A stretch of DNA of 23,567 nucleotides from an uncultured Eubacteriales bacterium (GCA_900551495.1 URWG01000007.1:1-23567), one strand, 5' to 3'. Positions 1-8,023 are shown, counted from the stretch's first letter. Program-made: numbers and translations. Notes: generated by a model not told the origin, from the letters alone.

Positions 1-394
1 AGTCCCGCTGGACGGCGTTGATGGTGGGGTTCTTGTTGGCGTTCTCCTGCTTGACCTCCTCGTTGTTACACTCGATGAGGCTGAGGATGCGGTCGTCGGT
101 GGTGTTCGACTGGCGGACCAGTGTGCGCGTGTAACGATAAGTGATATAGCGCTTGGCGACCTCAAATGCGCCGTGCGCCATGATCTGATCCTCCACGAGG
201 TCCTGAATCTCCTCGACCGACAGGCTGCGGTTCATCTCCTCGCAGCGGATGGCGACGCTCTCGGCAATGCGGTTGATCTGAAGCGGCGTCATGCGGGCGT
301 ACTCCTCCACGACGTCGTTGGCTTTTTGGATGGCAAGGCGAATTTTTTCGATGTCGAAAACCGCCTCTGCACCGTTGCGCTTGATAATTTTCAT
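1..394 (-). CDS. nrdD: Anaerobic ribonucleoside-triphosphate reductase, N-terminal part (truncated by window edge)
   Basis: The first 131 codons of a class III (anaerobic, glycyl-radical) ribonucleotide reductase are visible; the rest lies beyond the left edge. The family reduces NTPs to dNTPs in the cytoplasm without oxygen. The visible part is the N-terminal ATP-cone, the allosteric nucleotide-binding domain: it begins MKIIKRNGAEAVFDIEKI, continues through VEEIQDLVEDQI and AKRYITYRYTR, and reaches ATDD/NNEEV-type sequence that leads into the catalytic barrel. The ATG at 394 is preceded by GGAGGA (401-406) with a 6-nt spacer, so the start is secure. The gene has its own promoter and NrdR box at 463-490. 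The catalytic cysteines and the C-terminal glycyl radical site cannot be seen, so an activase partner (nrdG) can only be presumed. Confidence 0.93.
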   Translation of the reverse strand, partial: MKIIKRNGAEAVFDIEKIRLAIQKANDVVEEYARMTPLQINRIAESVAIRCEEMNRSLSVEEIQDLVEDQIMAHGAFEVAKRYITYRYTRTLVRQSNTTDDRILSLIECNNEEVKQENANKNPTINAVQRD

Positions 395-462
395 GTTTTT
401 TCCTCCGATATTCAGTCGTAAACGGGCGGGAAAATTCACCTCCCGATTGGTTCAGCTCCCTT

Positions 463-490
463 ATTATACTATATATTGTGGTAAATGCAA
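463..490 (-). promoter_or_regulatory. nrdD promoter
   Basis: On the minus strand a -35 TTGCAT (485-490) is followed after 16 nt by a perfect -10 TATAAT (463-468). This places transcription start near position 456, about 60 nt upstream of the nrdD start codon. The spacer and the -10 hexamer are overlapped by the NrdR-type box at 466-481. Confidence 0.7.
466..481 (-). promoter_or_regulatory. NrdR box overlapping the nrdD promoter
   Basis: Read on the minus strand the site is CCACAATATATAGTAT. It matches 14 of 16 positions of the NrdR-box consensus as I know it (ACACWATATATWGTGT), including the whole core. NrdR is a zinc-finger/ATP-cone repressor of ribonucleotide reductase genes, and its boxes usually overlap the promoter, as here. 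NrdR boxes normally come in pairs about 31 bp apart. The best second candidate (499-514, plus strand) matches only about 9 of 16 positions at an offset of 33, so the partner site is weak. Confidence 0.72.
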
Positions 491-557
491 GCCCCAAACC
501 ACAAAATCTGCAATTTTTTTGTTTTTCGAGGAAAATGAAGATTTTCGCGGCGGGGAC

Positions 558-586
558 TTTCTTTTCCGCGCAAAATAGACTATAAT
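558..586 (+). promoter_or_regulatory. Possible promoter of the pyridoxal kinase-yfhO operon
   Basis: A perfect -10 TATAAT lies at 581-586. The best-placed -35 is TTTCTT (558-563, 17-nt spacer), which is poor. Transcription from here would give a leader of about 100 nt before the start at 696. The rest of the 395-695 gap holds the divergent nrdD promoter and AT-rich sequence; I see no riboswitch or small gene in it. Confidence 0.4.
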
Positions 587-695
587 ATTCAAGAAACAAG
601 CGAAAAAAACGGAACGCAGCCCGCTCGGTCGCGTCCGATACTATATGATCTTCGATTTTGATGAAGCTTTTCATCGGTATGATATGAGGAAACGA

Positions 696-1544
696 ATGAA
701 ACGAATCGCAAGCATACAGGATTTTTCCTGCCTCGGCAAATGCTCGCAGACCGTCGCGCTGCCCGTCCTGTCGGCAATGGGGCTGGAATGTGCGGCGCTG
801 CCCACGGCGCTGCTGTCGGCGCACACCGCCTTTGACGGCTTTGTCAGCTACGACCTCACGCCGCAGCTTTCGCAGCTTACGGCGCATTGGCGGCAGCTCG
901 AGCTGCAATTTGACGCGATCTATACAGGCTATCTCGGCGCGGCGGAGCAGATCGAGGCAATGCTGCGCTTTTTCGACGTTTTTCCCGCGCCGCTGCATTT
1001 CGTCGATCCGGTCATGGGCGATCACGGGCGGCTCTACGCGGGCTTTGACGACGGTTTTCCGAAGCAGCTTCGCCGCCTTTGCAGCCGTGCGGACGTGCTG
1101 ACGCCCAACGTGACCGAGGCGTGCCTCCTGACGGAGACGGAATATCGCGCCCTCCATTCGCAGGACTATCTGCGCACGCTGCTAAAGGAGCTGCTGGCGC
1201 TCGGCGCAAAGAACGCCGTCGTTACCGGCATCCGCCTCGACGAGCGGACGACAGGCGTTGCCGCGATGCAGCAGGACGGGGCGCTTTGGCTGCATACAAC
1301 GGAGTATCTGCCGTCGGTGTTCCACGGCGCGGGGGATCTCTTTGCCGCAGTCGCCGTCGGTGCGCTGACGCTCGGGCAGTCCCTGACGGAGGCGCTGACG
1401 CTGGCGGCGGAGCACACGGCGCTGACCCTCCGCGTGACCCTTGCAGACCCCGACCGCCGCTGGTACGGCGTGAATTTTGAATCGACGCTTCCCGAACTCA
1501 TGCGACGGCTTTCCCGCCCGACGCAAACGGAGGATGAAATATGA
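696..1544 (+). CDS. Pyridoxal/pyridoxamine kinase (PdxY/ThiD-like, ribokinase superfamily)
   Basis: This 282-residue protein belongs to the pyridoxal kinase branch of the ribokinase superfamily, which phosphorylates the 5'-hydroxyl of vitamin B6 vitamers with ATP in the cytoplasm. Visible landmarks are the N-terminal IQDFSCLGKCS substrate region, DPVMGDHG near residue 103, TPNVTEA near 136, and the anion-hole/catalytic loop GAGDLF with catalytic Asp214. Length is normal for the family. In-frame ATGs also exist at 645 and 684, but 696 is chosen because GAGGA (686-690) sits 5 nt upstream and conserved sequence begins there. The stop overlaps the next start by 4 nt (ATGA), so the two genes are translationally coupled. 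Substrate choice among pyridoxal, pyridoxamine and pyridoxine (or hydroxymethylpyrimidine) cannot be settled from sequence. Confidence 0.88.
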   Translation: MKRIASIQDFSCLGKCSQTVALPVLSAMGLECAALPTALLSAHTAFDGFVSYDLTPQLSQLTAHWRQLELQFDAIYTGYLGAAEQIEAMLRFFDVFPAPLHFVDPVMGDHGRLYAGFDDGFPKQLRRLCSRADVLTPNVTEACLLTETEYRALHSQDYLRTLLKELLALGAKNAVVTGIRLDERTTGVAAMQQDGALWLHTTEYLPSVFHGAGDLFAAVAVGALTLGQSLTEALTLAAEHTALTLRVTLADPDRRWYGVNFESTLPELMRRLSRPTQTEDEI

Positions 1545-4500
1545 AACGTAGTCTGAATCACCGCTCCTCGGAGAAAAAGCAGCTTTGGCTGTCCTTCCTG
1601 CTGCCCTTTGCGATTGCCTGTATCGCCTTTGCCGTGGCGGGACTGTACCCCGTCGGCGACAAGCAGATCATGGCAAGCGACGGCTGGCACCAATATTACC
1701 CCTTCCTCGTCTCCTTCCGCGAAAAGCTGCGCAGCGGCGGCTCGCTGCAATACACCTGGGACGTCGGCATGGGTAACACCTATCTTTCCCTGTTTGCCTA
1801 TTACCTCTCCTCGCCGCTGTACCTCCTGTCGGCATTGGTGCCGCTGAAATTCCTGCGGGAGTTCTACGCGCTGGCAACTGTTCTGAAGCTCTCGCTTGCC
1901 GGACTGTTCTTCACGCACTTCCTGCGTATCGCCTTCCGTAAGATCGACTGGACCGCGCCGTTTTTCGCGCTGACCTATGCGCTGTGCGCCTGGGCGTGCG
2001 GCTACTATTGGAATATCATTTGGCTTGACACCTTCGCGCTGCTGCCGCTGCTGATCGCGGGCATGGTCAGCCTCCTGCGCGACGGAAAATTCCGCCTGTA
2101 TACGATCTCGCTGGCACTGAGCCTGTGGTGCAGCTATTATATTGCGTATTTTTGCTGCATTTTTGTTCTCCTGTGCTTCATCGGCTACTGCATCATCCGC
2201 CCGAACGGGTTCGGCGGCTTCGTGCGGCGGCTCGTGCGTATCGGCATCTGTACGCTCGTCGGCATTGCGATTGCCGCGGTGCTGCTCGTGCCGACGCTGC
2301 TTGCCATGCAGGGGACGTATTCCTCGACCGGCAAAATGCCCGCGCTGTTGGCGCTCAACATGGCAAACGGCGCCTCCGGCAGGGTCGCCGAGGGGCAGAG
2401 CACTTGGAACCTTTTGACAAGCCAAACGCTGCCGGGACTGCTTACCGCGTCGCAAAAGGTGCTCGCAAACCTTCTGCCCGCCGTGACCGTAACCTCGATG
2501 GAGGGAATGCCGAACGTATTCTGCGGCTTTGCAACGGTGCTCCTCGCGGTCTGCTACTGCTGCAACGGCAGAATTCGCCTGCGGGAGAAGATTTACAGCT
2601 TGGCGCTGCTGCTGCTGTTCCTGCTGAGCTATATTTTCCGAATTTTGGACTATATCTGGCACGGCTTCCACTTTCCGAATATGCTGCCGTATCGGTTCAG
2701 CTTCCTGTCGTGCTTCGTGCTGATCTGCATGGCGTACCGCGTCTATACGCAGCTCTACGGGCAGAAAAAATGGACGCTGGCGATTGTTGCGCTCGTTGCG
2801 GGCGGGCTGCTCGTCAACGGCTGGTTCACGCTTGAAGCGCCGCTCCGTCCGGTTGTGATCGGCGGTATCGTTCTGCTCGGCTTCGCGGTCTGCGTGCTGC
2901 TGGCGTCCCCCGCACGTTCACGGATGCGGCTGGCGGGCGGGCTGCTCTGTGCAATACTGCTGTGTGAAATGACGCTCTCCTTCGGGCTGGGCGTCAACAA
3001 GGTCGGCGTCTCCTCGCGCTCGGGCTATCCGCAGAGCAATGCGGACGTGCAGCAGCTTTTGACCTACGCACGAGAGAACGATTCGGAGCTGTTTTGGCGC
3101 ACGGAGGTGACGCAGACCCAAACGCTCAACGACGGCGCGCTCAACGGCTATCACGGCGTATCGGTCTTTAATTCCTCGACGAACGTCAACTTTAACCGCT
3201 TCAACGGCTCGCTGGGGCTGGCGTCGTGGCCCGGCAGCAACCGCTATGCTTACTATGAGGGAACGCCCTTTGCCAATATGATGCTGGGTATCAAATACCT
3301 GCTGGACCGCAGCGGAAACTACCTCGACACGAGCTATCACGAGCTTGTGCTGCGCTCGGGTGAGGTCAACCTGCTGCGCAACCGCTCGTATATCTCCCTC
3401 GGCTTTATGACCGACCGTGCGCTGGCGGACTTTGTTGCCGAGAACGGCAGCACAAAGCCGCTGCAGGAGCAGGCGGAGCTGTTCGCGCTGGCAACCGGCT
3501 TGACCGAGCCGCTGTATACCTTCCTCGGCGCGACGAATCTGAGCGCTCCGGAGGGCTGCACGCTGAACGCAGAGGGCAGTGAGCTTGACCTCTACCGCTA
3601 CTCGACGGCGAACGGCGACGAGGAGAAGAACGAATTTCAAGTGAATTATGAGATTCCCGACGACGGCGTGTACGCCTTCAGCCTCTACCGTCCCGAGACA
3701 AAGACCCGCAAGGTCAAGGTCTACCGCAACGACGAGCTGCTGGAAACGCTGGATATTTCGGCGCGGACGGCGTTCTGCCTCGGCGATCTCAAGAGCGGCG
3801 AGGCGATCTCGCTGCGCTTTGAGGTCGGATCTGGAAAGGGCACGACCTTCCGACTGGAATTTGCGAAGCAGAATGATGAGGTCTTTGACGCGGGCGTGGA
3901 ACTGCTGCGTGACGAGCCGCTGGTGCTGACCTCGTTCAGCGACACCCGTATCCGCGGCACGGTCGCCGTCAAGCAGGACGGTCTGCTCTATACCTCCGTT
4001 CCCTACGAGCGGGGCTGGACGGCGTATGTTGACGGAAAGCCCGTCGAGATTGCCGCGACCTACGACCCCAAGTCGGAGGACGTAAAGCTGACCGACGCTG
4101 TGATCGCCCTGCCGCTGACGGCAGGAATGCACGATATTGAGCTTCGCTTTACCGCGCCGGGGCTGAAAACGGGTGCGATGATCTCCGTCGGCGGACTGCT
4201 GGCGCTGGCGCTGCTGCTCCTGCTGCGGAGGAAGCGCGGTTTTACCCTGCTGCCCGACCCGCCCGCGTCGGAGGAAAAGCCCGATGGCGACGGCGAGGAG
4301 TTTATCCTTGAAGAGCATCTTGAAGCGCTCGGGCTGTTTGACCCCGAGGTCGATTACGAGGCAAACGCGCCGGAGGAGCTGCCCGATCTGAGCGAGTATC
4401 TGAAGGGGACGGACTGGGAGGAACCGAAGCAAGCCCCCGAAGCCCCGCCCGTCGAAGCCGAAGCACCCGAGGATGAGGATGCGTCGGAAGCCGTCGATGT

Positions 4501-4615
4501 TCCGACAGCGGAAGCGCCGACCGAGGGAGCGCCGTCGGAGGAAAACACAGCGGAAGCACCGTCGGAGGAAGAACCGCCCGAGGAAAATCCGCAAAATGAT
4601 CCCCCCGCACAATAA
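1541..4615 (+). CDS. YfhO-family multispanning membrane protein with long acidic C-terminal tail
   Basis: This 1024-residue protein matches the YfhO family (large GT-C-fold-like membrane proteins; Bacillus YfhO is linked to glycosylation of lipoteichoic acid). The N-terminal cytoplasmic end is followed by a first membrane helix, then an extracytoplasmic loop with the conserved SDGWHQYYPF and WDVGMGNTYLSLFAYY motifs, and then about a dozen further helices up to roughly residue 490. A large extracytoplasmic domain (about 490-870) follows, then a final helix around 875-895 ending in an RRKR stop-transfer. The last 125 residues are a Glu/Pro/Ala-rich acidic tail predicted to be cytoplasmic and disordered, which is unusual for the family. 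GGAGGA at 1529-1534 supports the start. A role in polyprenyl-linked sugar transfer to the envelope is family-based inference; the sugar and acceptor are unknown. Confidence 0.85.
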   Translation: MKRSLNHRSSEKKQLWLSFLLPFAIACIAFAVAGLYPVGDKQIMASDGWHQYYPFLVSFREKLRSGGSLQYTWDVGMGNTYLSLFAYYLSSPLYLLSALVPLKFLREFYALATVLKLSLAGLFFTHFLRIAFRKIDWTAPFFALTYALCAWACGYYWNIIWLDTFALLPLLIAGMVSLLRDGKFRLYTISLALSLWCSYYIAYFCCIFVLLCFIGYCIIRPNGFGGFVRRLVRIGICTLVGIAIAAVLLVPTLLAMQGTYSSTGKMPALLALNMANGASGRVAEGQSTWNLLTSQTLPGLLTASQKVLANLLPAVTVTSMEGMPNVFCGFATVLLAVCYCCNGRIRLREKIYSLALLLLFLLSYIFRILDYIWHGFHFPNMLPYRFSFLSCFVLICMAYRVYTQLYGQKKWTLAIVALVAGGLLVNGWFTLEAPLRPVVIGGIVLLGFAVCVLLASPARSRMRLAGGLLCAILLCEMTLSFGLGVNKVGVSSRSGYPQSNADVQQLLTYARENDSELFWRTEVTQTQTLNDGALNGYHGVSVFNSSTNVNFNRFNGSLGLASWPGSNRYAYYEGTPFANMMLGIKYLLDRSGNYLDTSYHELVLRSGEVNLLRNRSYISLGFMTDRALADFVAENGSTKPLQEQAELFALATGLTEPLYTFLGATNLSAPEGCTLNAEGSELDLYRYSTANGDEEKNEFQVNYEIPDDGVYAFSLYRPETKTRKVKVYRNDELLETLDISARTAFCLGDLKSGEAISLRFEVGSGKGTTFRLEFAKQNDEVFDAGVELLRDEPLVLTSFSDTRIRGTVAVKQDGLLYTSVPYERGWTAYVDGKPVEIAATYDPKSEDVKLTDAVIALPLTAGMHDIELRFTAPGLKTGAMISVGGLLALALLLLLRRKRGFTLLPDPPASEEKPDGDGEEFILEEHLEALGLFDPEVDYEANAPEELPDLSEYLKGTDWEEPKQAPEAPPVEAEAPEDEDASEAVDVPTAEAPTEGAPSEENTAEAPSEEEPPEENPQNDPPAQ

Positions 4616-4635
4616 CCGAACCCCATAAAGCGATT

Positions 4636-4858
4636 GCCCGCCCTCTTTGAGGGCGGGTCAGACTGTCAAAACAGTCCCAAGCCTGTCATTGCGAGACCCT
4701 GAAAGGGTCGTGGCAATCTCGCGGAATTATTCTGAAATCCCGAAATGTTTCGGCGAATTCGAAACATTTTGCATGAGATTCCCACGTCGGGCTTCGCCCT
4801 CCTCGGAATGACAGCAGCGTTCTTTGACGAGCTATGCCCGCTCTCTTTGAGGGCGGGT
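4636..4858. repeat. Composite repeat, copy 1: hairpin - CAGACTG motif - TIR element - hairpin
   Basis: Two nearly identical 23-nt hairpins (4636-4658 and 4836-4858, one mismatch, exactly 200 bp apart) flank a 130-bp element at 4684-4813. That element begins TGTCATTGCGAG and ends with CTCGGAATGACA, giving 12-bp terminal inverted repeats with one mismatch. Its two halves form long imperfect inverted arms (CGTGGCAATCTC versus GAGATTCCCACG), each carrying a small internal hairpin. The motif CAGACTGTCAAAACAGTCCC (4659-4678) sits between the left hairpin and the element. No coding potential is seen. Copies 2 and 3 are at 8642-8876 and 23497-23567. Confidence 0.85.
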
Positions 4859-4865
4859 TTTCTCT
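4836..4865 (+). terminator. Rho-independent terminator downstream of yfhO
   Basis: The stem GCCCGCTCTC/GAGGGCGGGT with a short TTT-containing loop is followed by a T-rich run (TTTTCTCTTGTTTTT). The matching hairpin at 4636-4658 has no T-tract, so the distal copy is the likelier working terminator for the kinase-yfhO transcript. Confidence 0.65.
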
Positions 4866-4930
4866 TGTTTTTCCTCACTCACCCGAAAAAATAACCCCCT
4901 GTGGGGCTTACGGCGGCGGATTTTTTCGAT

Positions 4931-4956
4931 TATAATGCGTTTGATTGATCGATCAA
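4931..4956 (+). promoter_or_regulatory. Promoter -10 and palindromic operator candidate of the ABC importer operon
   Basis: A perfect -10 TATAAT lies at 4931-4936, but upstream only a poor -35 is found (CTTACG at 4907-4912, 18-nt spacer). Eight bases downstream of the -10 is the perfect 12-bp palindrome TTGATCGATCAA (4945-4956), located at the expected transcription start, a typical repressor position. It does not match the classical Fur box. A metal-responsive regulator is a reasonable guess from the genes it precedes, but nothing in the sequence identifies it. Confidence 0.5.
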
Positions 4957-4990
4957 CGCAGATCCGCTGCGCAAAAAACGGAGGAACACA

Positions 4991-6040
4991 ATGAAAAAAC
5001 TGCAAAAACGAAACCGCGCTGCAATCGTTATCCTGCTCGCCGCGGTCGTCGTGACAGGGCTTGTCTGCCTGTTCGTCGGCTCGTCGGGCATGACGCTGCG
5101 CGAGTGTATCGCCGCGCTGCTCGGAAAAGGCACGCCGACGCAGGAACGCATTATTCGGAGCATCCGTCTGCCGCGCGTGCTGGCGGCGATCATTGCCGGC
5201 GCGGGGCTGTCCGTCTCCGGTCTGATGATGCAGACGAATCTGAACAACTCCATGGCGTCGCCCTCGACGCTGGGTGTCTCAGGCGCGGCGGTATTCGGCG
5301 CGAACCTGTCCATCATCGCCTTCGCAGGCGGCTTCCTTTCCACAGGCAACAACGTGGCAAATTACGCCGTCGGTGCAAATCCCTACGCAACGTCGCTGAT
5401 GGCATTCATTTTCTCCGCGCTGTCCATCCTGCTGATCTTGGGGCTGTGCCGAGTCCGCGCCTTCTCACCGAATGTCGTGGTGCTGGCAGGACTTGCCGTC
5501 GGCGCCGTTTGGTCCGCAGCAACGACAATTTTGCAGTTCTACGCGACCGACGTCGGCATTTCCGCCGCCGTGATCTGGAATTTCGGCGACCTCGGCAGAG
5601 CGACCTACAAAACCGACCTCATCATGCTGGCGGTCGTTGCGGCGGGGCTTGTGACCTTCCGCCTGCTGGCATGGCGCTACAACGTCCTGCTCAGCGGCGA
5701 CGCCACGGCAAAGACGATGGGCGTGAATGTCGAGCTGCTGCGCTTCGTGTCGCTGCTTGCCGCCTCGCTCATCACGGCGGTTTGCGTGTCCTACCTCGGC
5801 GTGATCGGCTTTGTGGGCATCATTTGCCCCCACATCACGAAAAAGCTGCTCGGGCAGGACCACCGCTATGCCATCCCCGTTTCGGCACTGAGCGGCAGTC
5901 TCCTGCTGCTGCTGGCAGACACGCTTTCGCGCAGTCTCGGCAGCGGCTCTGCCCTCCCCGTCGGCGCGATCACGTCGCTGCTCGGCGCACCGTTCTTTGT
6001 CGCCGTCATTTTTTCCAAAAAGGAGGGCGAACGATGCTGA
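4991..6040 (+). CDS. FecCD-type ABC transporter permease (iron chelate/heme/cobalamin class)
   Basis: This 349-residue integral membrane protein belongs to the FecCD/BtuC family, which forms the homodimeric channel of type II ABC importers. Family landmarks are visible: RLPRVLAAIIAGAGLSVSG followed by MMQTNLNNSMASPSTLGVSG, then the coupling region GVIGFVGIICPHITKKLLG and the C-terminal LPVGAITSLLGAPFFVAVIF. About nine to ten hydrophobic segments are seen, with length as expected. GGAGG (4980-4984) precedes the ATG. The stop codon overlaps the start of the ATPase gene by 7 nt, so the subunits are translationally coupled. The substrate cannot be assigned; ferric-siderophore, heme and corrinoid are all carried by this family. 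Confidence 0.93.
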   Translation: MKKLQKRNRAAIVILLAAVVVTGLVCLFVGSSGMTLRECIAALLGKGTPTQERIIRSIRLPRVLAAIIAGAGLSVSGLMMQTNLNNSMASPSTLGVSGAAVFGANLSIIAFAGGFLSTGNNVANYAVGANPYATSLMAFIFSALSILLILGLCRVRAFSPNVVVLAGLAVGAVWSAATTILQFYATDVGISAAVIWNFGDLGRATYKTDLIMLAVVAAGLVTFRLLAWRYNVLLSGDATAKTMGVNVELLRFVSLLAASLITAVCVSYLGVIGFVGIICPHITKKLLGQDHRYAIPVSALSGSLLLLLADTLSRSLGSGSALPVGAITSLLGAPFFVAVIFSKKEGERC

Positions 6041-6804
6041 GCATTGAGGGGCTTCAATTTCAATATTCCAAGCGGGGCGCTCCCGTGCTGAACGGCATCG
6101 ATCTGACGCTCAGGCGCGGCGAGGTCGGTATCCTGCTGGGCAAAAACGGCTCGGGCAAGACCACGCTGTTCAAAACCATCCTCGGCATTGAGATGCCGAC
6201 GGCAGGCACTGTCCGCTTCGACGGCGAGGACCTGCTGCGTCTTCCCCGTCGCGAACGCGCCCGCCGCATTGCCTACGTCCCGCAGCACATCCATTTCGGT
6301 TCGCTGACGGTCTTTGATTCCATTCTCATGGGGCGCATTTCCTACTTCGGGCTGCGTGCGGGCAAGGAGGACTATGAGACGGTCGAGACACTGCTGGAGG
6401 ATATGAAGCTGACGCCGCTTGCCTACCGCAATGCGGAAAATCTCTCCGGCGGTGAAAAGCAAAAGATCGCCGTCGCCCGCGCCATGGCGCAGGAGCCGCA
6501 GCTTCTGGTCTTTGACGAGCCGACCGGCAATCTCGACATGGCAAACGAGGAGCTGATTATTGAGGAGGCGAAGCAGCTTGCCCGCCGAAAAAACATCGCT
6601 ATTCTCAGCTCGCTGCACGATCTGAACCAAGCGCTTTGGTTCGGTGACCGCTTTTTCTTCCTGCGCGACGGCATAATTAAATTTGCCGGCGCGGAGGACA
6701 TCGTTACCCCCGAGGTGATCCGTGATACCTTTGACATCAACGCACGGATCGTCACGTTGGAGGGCAAAAAAATCATTTTGGGAGGAAAACACTATGGCTG
6801 CTAA
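6034..6804 (+). CDS. ABC transporter ATP-binding protein (FecE/BtuD-like)
   Basis: This 256-residue ATPase powers the adjacent FecCD permease from the cytoplasmic face. It has Walker A GKNGSGKT (36-43), the signature LSGGE (from residue 137), Walker B LLVFDEPTGNLD (about 156-167) and the switch histidine in SLHDLN (His195). The start at 6034 is fixed by AAGGAGG (6020-6026, 6-nt spacer) and by homology beginning MLSIEGLQFQY. An open frame extends upstream through the permease gene, but that part is out-of-frame noise. The 3' end overlaps the receptor gene by 11 nt, which argues that permease, ATPase and receptor are made together. Confidence 0.94.
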   Translation: MLSIEGLQFQYSKRGAPVLNGIDLTLRRGEVGILLGKNGSGKTTLFKTILGIEMPTAGTVRFDGEDLLRLPRRERARRIAYVPQHIHFGSLTVFDSILMGRISYFGLRAGKEDYETVETLLEDMKLTPLAYRNAENLSGGEKQKIAVARAMAQEPQLLVFDEPTGNLDMANEELIIEEAKQLARRKNIAILSSLHDLNQALWFGDRFFFLRDGIIKFAGAEDIVTPEVIRDTFDINARIVTLEGKKIILGGKHYGC

Positions 6805-8023
6805 CGTAAAAAAAATTCTGTCGCTGCTGCTTGCGGCGGCGCTGCTGCTGTCGCTCTGCGCCTGCACCGCGACTGTTGATACCACGACCGAGGAGGCGAC
6901 CGACGCCCCGACGGAAGCGCCGACCGAGATCGCGACCGATCCGGTGACCGAGCCGTCAGCCGAGGTCACGCTGACCGACATGATCGGCAGAGAGCTGACC
7001 CTCTCCCCCGCGACCTATCGGCGCGTCGTCTGCATCGGCGCGGGCGCACTGCGGATGTACAGCTATATCGGCGACGTCGATCTGCTGTGCGGCGTGGAGG
7101 ACATTGACAACGATACCCTCGCCGAGCGCCCGAAGATGTTTGACGCGGTTGCCCGCCCCTATGTTCTCGCGTACGGCGACACCTTCCGTACCCTGCCCTC
7201 CTGCGGCGTGGGCGGTCCGAATGCACAGGCAGCGGAAGCCGAAAAAATTCTTGTCTGCGAGCCGGACATCGTGATTTCCGAGTATGAGGACGTCGAAAAG
7301 GCGGATGCCCTGCAGGAGCAGCTCGGCGTGCCCGTCGTGACGCTCCGTACCGGTCCGAACGGCGTATTTGACGATGCCTTTGCTCAGTCCATGGAGCTGC
7401 TGGGTAAGGTGTTCGGAAAGGAGGAGCGCGCACAGTCGCTGCTTTCCTTCCTGAACGGCGAGATCGCCGCCCTGACCGAACGCACCGCGAGCATTTCCGA
7501 CGAGGAAAAGCCCGCCGTCTATATCTGCGGCTTAGGCAACTGGGGCACGACGAACCACCTCATGACCGCGCAGAACTACGCCGCCTTCAACCTTGCCAAC
7601 GTCCGCAACGTCGTGACCGACCTCGGCAAGGACGGAATTCAGGCGATTGAAGCGGAAAAATTCGCCGCTCTCGGCGAGGAGACCGACATCATGATCCTCG
7701 ACGCGGCTGCCGTCAAGAACATTGCGCCGCTGTATCAGGAGGACCCGACGATGTTCGACACCTGTAAGGCTTGGCAGAACGGTGAGGTCTATCTTGAGAT
7801 GGCATATAACGCATACTACACAAACTACGAGATCGCGCTCATCAACGCATGGTTCATTGCGAAAGCGGTCTATCCGGAGCAATTCACCGACATCGACATG
7901 ACCGAGAAAACCAACGAGATTACGCAGGAATTCCTCGGGCAGCCGCTTGCCGAAGCCATCTTCGCCTGCCCCTCGAGCTTCGGCGGCTATCAAAAGATCG
8001 ACACCGCGACCTTCTTCAATTAA
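6794..8023 (+). CDS. ABC transporter substrate-binding lipoprotein (iron-chelate/cobalamin class)
   Basis: This 409-residue extracytoplasmic receptor belongs to the FepB/BtuF-like periplasmic-binding-protein group. The signal peptide (KK then a Leu/Ala-rich core) ends in a lipobox LCAC, making Cys24 the lipidation site. A Thr/Pro/Glu-rich linker (about 25-55) tethers the domain. The binding fold follows, with the typical VTLTDMIGRELTL start, RRVVCIGAGALRMYSYI and the EPDIVISEYED segment. GGGAGG (6780-6785) supports the ATG at 6794. A frame-extended start at 6722 is rejected because it would bury the signal peptide. The ligand is unknown. The gene is third in the importer operon and is followed after 10 nt by the methyltransferase. 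Confidence 0.92.
   Translation: MAANVKKILSLLLAAALLLSLCACTATVDTTTEEATDAPTEAPTEIATDPVTEPSAEVTLTDMIGRELTLSPATYRRVVCIGAGALRMYSYIGDVDLLCGVEDIDNDTLAERPKMFDAVARPYVLAYGDTFRTLPSCGVGGPNAQAAEAEKILVCEPDIVISEYEDVEKADALQEQLGVPVVTLRTGPNGVFDDAFAQSMELLGKVFGKEERAQSLLSFLNGEIAALTERTASISDEEKPAVYICGLGNWGTTNHLMTAQNYAAFNLANVRNVVTDLGKDGIQAIEAEKFAALGEETDIMILDAAAVKNIAPLYQEDPTMFDTCKAWQNGEVYLEMAYNAYYTNYEIALINAWFIAKAVYPEQFTDIDMTEKTNEITQEFLGQPLAEAIFACPSSFGGYQKIDTATFFN

Noticed and set aside
162..1157. A 331-codon minus-strand frame spanning the nrdD-kinase gap
   Set aside because: It runs out of frame through the nrdD N-terminus, through AT-rich promoter DNA and antisense to the kinase. The true nrdD frame is different and ends at the window edge.
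1166..4612. Long minus-strand open frames (501 and 564 codons) opposite the kinase and yfhO genes
   Set aside because: They are Arg/Gln-rich shadows of well-supported plus-strand genes, with no recognisable motif or Shine-Dalgarno sequence.
4945..6033. A continuous 619-codon frame suggesting a permease-ATPase fusion
   Set aside because: Only its last 256 codons are the ATPase. The upstream part is the wrong frame of the FecCD gene, and the ATPase has its own ribosome-binding site and start at 6034.
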